A stretch of 64,000 nt of DNA, taken from contig NZ_CP024634.1 of NCBI RefSeq assembly GCF_003711265.1, forward strand, positions 1,984,001-2,048,000, given 5' to 3'. This document shows, piece by piece, positions 63,001-64,000 of this stretch. Source of the stretch: Bathymodiolus thermophilus thioautotrophic gill symbiont. Lineage in GTDB: Bacteria > Pseudomonadota > Gammaproteobacteria > PS1 > Pseudothioglobaceae. The notes beneath the pieces are model-generated. The model was not told the origin of the DNA, ran no database searches, and saw only the letters and a program-made list of their open reading frames with translations. The stretch's first letter is position 1. The number at the start of each line of letters is the position of its first letter. Both the position numbers and the translations under genes were made by a program.

Positions 63001-64000
63001 TTATTAATATCGCTGGTACTTATGGTGTTGTTGTGTTCTTTGGCATTTTTTTCAAAATAAGAAACAATGGCCAGTGCTTTGCCATAGGCATTACCAGCAA
63101 CGACTTCTCCCTTGTTGTTGATAACGGTTTTAACCATTTCCGTGGTGACATCACCAAATATGTTAAAGACTTCTCCTACTTGGGCATTAATACTAGCAAC
63201 AAGTTCTTCGGTAAGACTTGTTTCTTTGTCCATGATTTTGGCAGCAATATCGGTTAATGGTGTGATATTGACTTTTGTATTATTAGATTGAATGACAATA
63301 ATTGCTTTTAAATCACTGTTTAAGTCTTCGGCAATACCTGAAGCTTCGTTTATATAATCTGCAGTGGTTGTGGTATCTGTTAATTCAAGGGTAACAATCG
63401 TACCTTGGCTATATAACTTGTTTAAGGTAATGGTAAATTTACCATTGTCGTCAACGACAAATTTTTCAGAAATGGCAGTTCCATCAACAAAAGCCTGAAT
63501 CTTTAAACTGTTGCTAGTAACTAACCCCAGATTAACATCACCTGTAATGAGTGTTTTATTCTCATTATCGCCACCACCACTACCACCACTGCCACTACCG
63601 CTGTCGCTACCACTACCCACAACAACAGCCGCAATGGCAACAGCCGCAACTGCAGCTACGATTCCCATATTAGCAGTAATCATATCTTCAAATGAAGTAA
63701 CAACATCCTTTGAACTTTGATTGTCATCTGCACTTACTGCACTAGATTCTGTAGCAATAATAGATTGTTCGCCATAAAAATACACAATTTGTGTACCGTC
63801 TTCTAAAGTGAAGAAAACATCGGCAACAATATAATAAAGTCCACCGTCTTCAGCAGGAAGAGAAACTAAGCAAGATAAATCAGTTGTGCAAACTTCAAAA
63901 TAATTATCAAATATAATAACACTGTCTTCTAGCGTTACTTCTAAATCATCGCCGATTTTTTTGGCAATTAAGTTTAACTTGTTAGTGTTAAAGTCTTCGG
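51075..64000 (-). CDS. Giant modular adhesin 3 (5' end beyond the window, at least 4307 residues)
   Basis: The frame is open to the window edge. The visible N-terminus (LEVTLEDSVIIFDNYFEV, EDGTQIVYFYGEQSI) is nearly the same as in giant protein 2, then a hydrophobic Ala/Val stretch and a Gly/Ser linker (63560-63700). Next is a long Ig-like/cadherin-like region with five ~90-residue repeats (four in tandem, about 59250-60380; VTKNNxxPLTMTAEEYxTYI, DGNYSV, TFTLDTTPP), an Asn-rich run (60427-60493), and a jelly-roll like the pappalysin SD scarf (about 58120-58580, AWAENTSD, VRETYNAG). The C-terminal half has five Ig/DUF285/RTX modules (DUF285 near 57090-57458, 55720-56087, 54440-54713, 53150-53483, 51775-52133). 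Probably a type I secreted, surface-retained adhesin. Confidence 0.85.
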   Translation of the reverse strand, partial: EDFNTNKLNLIAKKIGDDLEVTLEDSVIIFDNYFEVCTTDLSCLVSLPAEDGGLYYIVADVFFTLEDGTQIVYFYGEQSIIATESSAVSADDNQSSKDVVTSFEDMITANMGIVAAVAAVAIAAVVVGSGSDSGSGSGGSGGGDNENKTLITGDVNLGLVTSNSLKIQAFVDGTAISEKFVVDDNGKFTITLNKLYSQGTIVTLELTDTTTTADYINEASGIAEDLNSDLKAIIVIQSNNTKVNITPLTDIAAKIMDKETSLTEELVASINAQVGEVFNIFGDVTTEMVKTVINNKGEVVAGNAYGKALAIVSYFEKNAKEHNNTISTSDINKDIADAIDIVNANTSTTKVNIADNNMRMELRKAEAMADIRYDMVPNDHFNNLQAIEVMPVIATVATDDVINFSEKDNTSITGTVKAGSTVVLSINGRDKNTSVSGTTWHYTLTNADITAIEGKTVSIIATATDADKKVTLSNTKVITVDTTVPTFELSLPTIINIATNTPITTPVYDAQAINLKGGNADNGITYSLKEATSSKFKINADTGKVTYKTLQTSAHNNDMATIIATDNAGNTTEQLITVSVQDIGLTTSIVWGNISNNDNIIGTSDLTTVTLSGTVFVTGTVDSISIASIVFKKNGNTVHEINTNLPNVDNNNTWTLTHDDTWASKLINGDYTIVVNLSGNSDSTTIEGSGTLTTTIDTIAPTQPTVALTNSTNNTPNITKDGAVAISVLEVNGTRTYHLKKGDVEVTNVTNEESYIAYMANADEATYTLAITDIDNAGNISIRSNTLTFTLSHTPPSSPIVTLQKDSGLTSDHITNNGQLTVTDVSDDDTITYIVTKDSEEPLATMTAAEYIAYITGDNKDGNYSVLVVVTNTVGNTSNAIKTFTLDTNSPTPIFKLTDTGSSDNDGITNNNTITVEKLEPGATWQYSVDGGTNFIDGTGHSFTLDEGTYAKNAIQIKQTDIAGNVSSIAENTATIIVDTTGPVFTSTTTVQVEINTAISEIIYTAVATDDTPVTYTLDGNQNNKFTIKHDTGELKYQEKQTQIENHNVTIVATDSAGNETRQVVKVLATDIGLSTSVTWNNIGDDNYINSSELATATLSGTVNIIGTITNLSITSIVFKQKGTDSTYTLDSNLPNIITSADNSTWTLANNATWTSQLNDGSYTVTVNLAGNNNNSNSNNNNNNNNGNNSSVTGQGVTTTAVTIDTVAPATPTFNFTDTGLNDDNITNNGKLPVTNASNDDTVTYLVTKNNESPITLTVEEYDTYITGSNKDGDYSVEVVITDTVGNTSQVTKTFTLNTAPPATPILAFTDTGSSSDDGITKNGELPVINTSNNTSITYLVTKDDADPVAMTIEAYNTYIAENNRDGDYSVTIVATSIVGNTSSITKTFTLDTTPPETPVFTFTDTGLLANDNITKNGKLSVTNASNDNTITYLVTKNNEDPLTMTAEEYNTYITGDNKDGNYSVTIVTTDIAGNTSNVTKTFTLDTTPLAAPTLTFTDTGLNNDGITNNGRLTVTNVANDATLTYIVTKNNGTPLATMTAAEYTTYITTSNKDGNYSVKVVVTDIAGNTSDATQAFTLNTTPPTAPTVNTLITNNTTPIITGTTGTNAALATGESLSVTISGATYSAIPNDQGIWHIDLSTPATNGTLIQLTDGNYSVVATVTNLVGNSINDTSHNEITIDSNVPTVSTVVITATNATGTAKTSTLGIGDKIVVTLTMDEAVVVTGTPTYTINVGGVEKTATYTSSPSSTTLVFNYTIVSGDSNPTGNITAGVDALLLAGGTLKNNIGYNASLTTPAITNDSMQWAKTTVASSQWSLDSYSDNKVEGAPDTGLNVGDSQAEHKNAWAENTSDRAKANTLILTYDQSVYIKDIIVRETYNAGTISKVEVMREGVFVIVYAKSNGAETGGIMSGVVEGQVSNTKISLNNKLDYSSNTIRLTVGDSTDVFNEIDAVQLLGTTIGLVVNTVAPQVDTLITNNTLPIITGTMGTNAALATGESLSVTISGATYNAVPNSNGVWRVDLNINPISGTLTALTDGDYSVVATITDAAGNKITDTSNNEIHIDTQAPTLTIIGSGGTGGSEVTFNFSEAIQDGSFTIDDIIIVNGIITPDSLTKISATQYSIIVTPSLGGQHDNIAITIAANTLVDLAGNTNITAKNTTKLFQLSNHIDIDGNGFDVDLTNWDVSHAGSAIQAFFNATTFKQDIGHWNVGNVVNMQSMFLNATSFNQDIGNWNVGNVVNMNRMFENATAFNQDIGFWNVSSVTSMYRMFAFKSTFNQDLGSWDVSSLTNGQDMFKHSAITVANMDNTLRGWARLDTAAGETALQNNVVWGIADYTDATARQYLIDTYNWNINADTFDDKKTIQGSNTQNDTLSTTSAKTTIHGLGGNDNLNGGATNDILIGGAGNDILTGGAGNDTFDYGFTNAGNDWIKDFTMGTSDNADVIDLKDLLIGYSATSNLSDFVTASAANSTANDIFTRLVIDHDGTGAEDILVTITLEGIEYNTDLLNNMVANGNLIFESIRPTLTITGSSGKYTSNTITFNFSEAIKDGSFTIGDIDIINGTLNANSFTKISATQYSVIAIPSLGGEHANVAIIVGANTFADIAGNTNATLTSNTTTISNLKNWFNINSSSSDVDLTHWDVSYASDASYAFYRATTFDQNIGKWQMGSATNMYKMFAYASAFNQDIGNWQVDQVAHMSEMFLSASVFNKDIGNWDTGKVSSMYRMFFDAYAFNQDIGNWDISSLTNANHMFTNTLAMTSANMDNTLRGWARLDSATGETAIQRNVVWSIANYTDATARQYLINTYNWTIKVGTFDGSKTIQGSATANTLTTTSIKTTLHGLGGNDILIGGTTDDTLVGGAGDDTLTGGNGNDTFDYGFKNAGNDTITDFTVGNIRTNANADTIDLSDLLIGCKSTSYLSDFITATAAGTGTKLTINYGGTEALNALVTITLSNVAYNANLLNNMAANGNLILESIGPALIITGNGGRDTASNTITFNFNEAIKDGSFTAYDVSVVNGVINAGSMTKVSANQYTMTVTPSPSGQHANVAITVAAGTFEDLAGNVNTAIAKNTTEISDLKDWLNVNSNNLTDLDVSHANNASNAFINTSFNQDIGNWDVSKITGMLQMFRGASTFNQNISNWDVSKVISMHAMFNAASAFNQNISNWDISNLEYAEWMLDDTAISIDNMDNILRGWAKLDTSAGESAIQRNVIWGIAQYTDATAKQYLIDTYNWTINMGSFDRYIATQGTAASNTLNTTSTKTILHGLGGNDTLIGGTTNDTLVGGSGDDTLTGAGGRDIFDYGFENAGNDTITDFTVGNINTNTSADVIDLSNLLIGYSTTSNLNAFVTAAATTNTVGTKLTIDHDGTGTLNSPVTITLKNITYNTHLLNDLIANGNLVLDAAGPTLLISGSGGKDSAANTITFNFSKAIKDGSFTVDDIDIINGTINAGSLTKINETQYTIKVTPNLGGKHSNVAITVAAGAFADIVGNVNTVVAKNETRINRLGELFDLYWDKYQYDNTDITMWDVSHVTDASHAFHNSNRSLEQDIGSWDVSNVTNMSSMFKRSYFTNIDLSSWQVGKVTNMFEMFDWVTMINQNFGSWDISSLTNASGMFVRTNSMSTANMDNTLRGWAKLDTTTGETAIQSNVEWGIEDYSDATARQYLIDTYNWTISDSNFDGSKTIQGTAISDTFATTSTKTTLHGLGGNDTLIGGTTDDILVGGAGNDTLIGEGGRDTFDYGFENAGNDLIGDFTVGDINTNADADIVDLKDLLIGYESTSNLSDFITATADGASTKLTIDHDGAGELNSPVTIILGNIAYRANLLDDMIANSNLVLGTVKPILTITGSGGRRVVNKIITFNFSEAIGHGSFTVDDIDIINGTIDLGSFTRVNESQYTITVTSSLGGIHGNVAITVAENAFTDSAGNANTTIAKNITELHNLITHVDIDGIGSDVDLTNWDVSHVSNATYAFSEASNFNQNIGSWDVSKMTIALGMFDATTFNQDISSWNVSSLTNAEWMFFKATAFNQDISSWDVSKVINMHKMLNETTAFNQDISSWDISSLIDAEGMFVATSMTTVNMDNVLRGWAKLDTTTGETAIQRDVAWDIANYTDATAKQYLIDTYNWTVEAATYRGAKRIKLASGNFDGSKTIQGSNTQSDTLFTTSTKTTIHGLGGNDNLNGGTTDDILIGGAGNDILTGGGGSDTFDYGFTNAGNDWIKDFVVGDKYDLDVIDLSDLLIGYGSASYLSDFVTASAADSTADNIFTRLTIDHDGTGAEDILITITLEGVDYHPNLVSNMATYGNLVLE

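Overview
The window looks like part of the chromosome of an AT-rich gammaproteobacterium of the sulfur-oxidising SUP05/Thioglobaceae type, most plausibly a free-living relative or an invertebrate (for example mussel) symbiont. This placement is inferred from protein flavour and gene content and was not tested by any search. Housekeeping genes are scattered among very large, repetitive surface or secreted proteins. No tRNA, rRNA or CRISPR array was seen.

Layout. (1) 1-1138: 5' part of nfuA and panC, both on the minus strand. (2) 1139-14266: an accessory block lying between panC and panB. It holds two paralogous secreted fucolectin/RCC1-like proteins (plus strand), an Ig-like repeat protein with an A-B-B-A repeat order, a DUF6615-like nuclease candidate, and a 1622-residue protein fusing a DEDD exonuclease, a RecQ helicase and a UvrD helicase. 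(3) 14267-24239: mostly core genes: panB-folK, a prepilin peptidase, a kexin-like lipoprotein protease followed by a probable dedicated chaperone, proB-obg, waaA, a dienelactone-hydrolase-like protein with a broken triad, and a small Cys-rich BFD-like protein. (4) 24264-64000: a giant-adhesin region. Three megaproteins on the minus strand (2409, 1849 and at least 4307 residues, the last cut by the window edge) are built from repeated modules: Ig-like domain, DUF285/BspA-like repeats, a linker, then an RTX block. Inside this region a plus-strand group holds two duplicated single-pass membrane proteins with acidic, tyrosine-motif tails, a 2459-residue FISUMP/Ig/fucolectin protein and an unknown 534-residue secreted or membrane protein.

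How it fits together. The giant proteins are probably exported by type I secretion (RTX blocks, BapA-like N-termini), while the lectin proteins carry Sec signal peptides. All four complete fucolectin domains keep the same Arg/vicinal-Cys/Arg fingerprint, so glycan binding is a common theme. A family of about 140-200 bp inverted-repeat elements with GAGACC...GGTCTC ends is sprinkled through many gaps, with an IS30-like transposase remnant and a decayed 3' end of an RTX megagene. These mark the accessory regions as actively rearranged.
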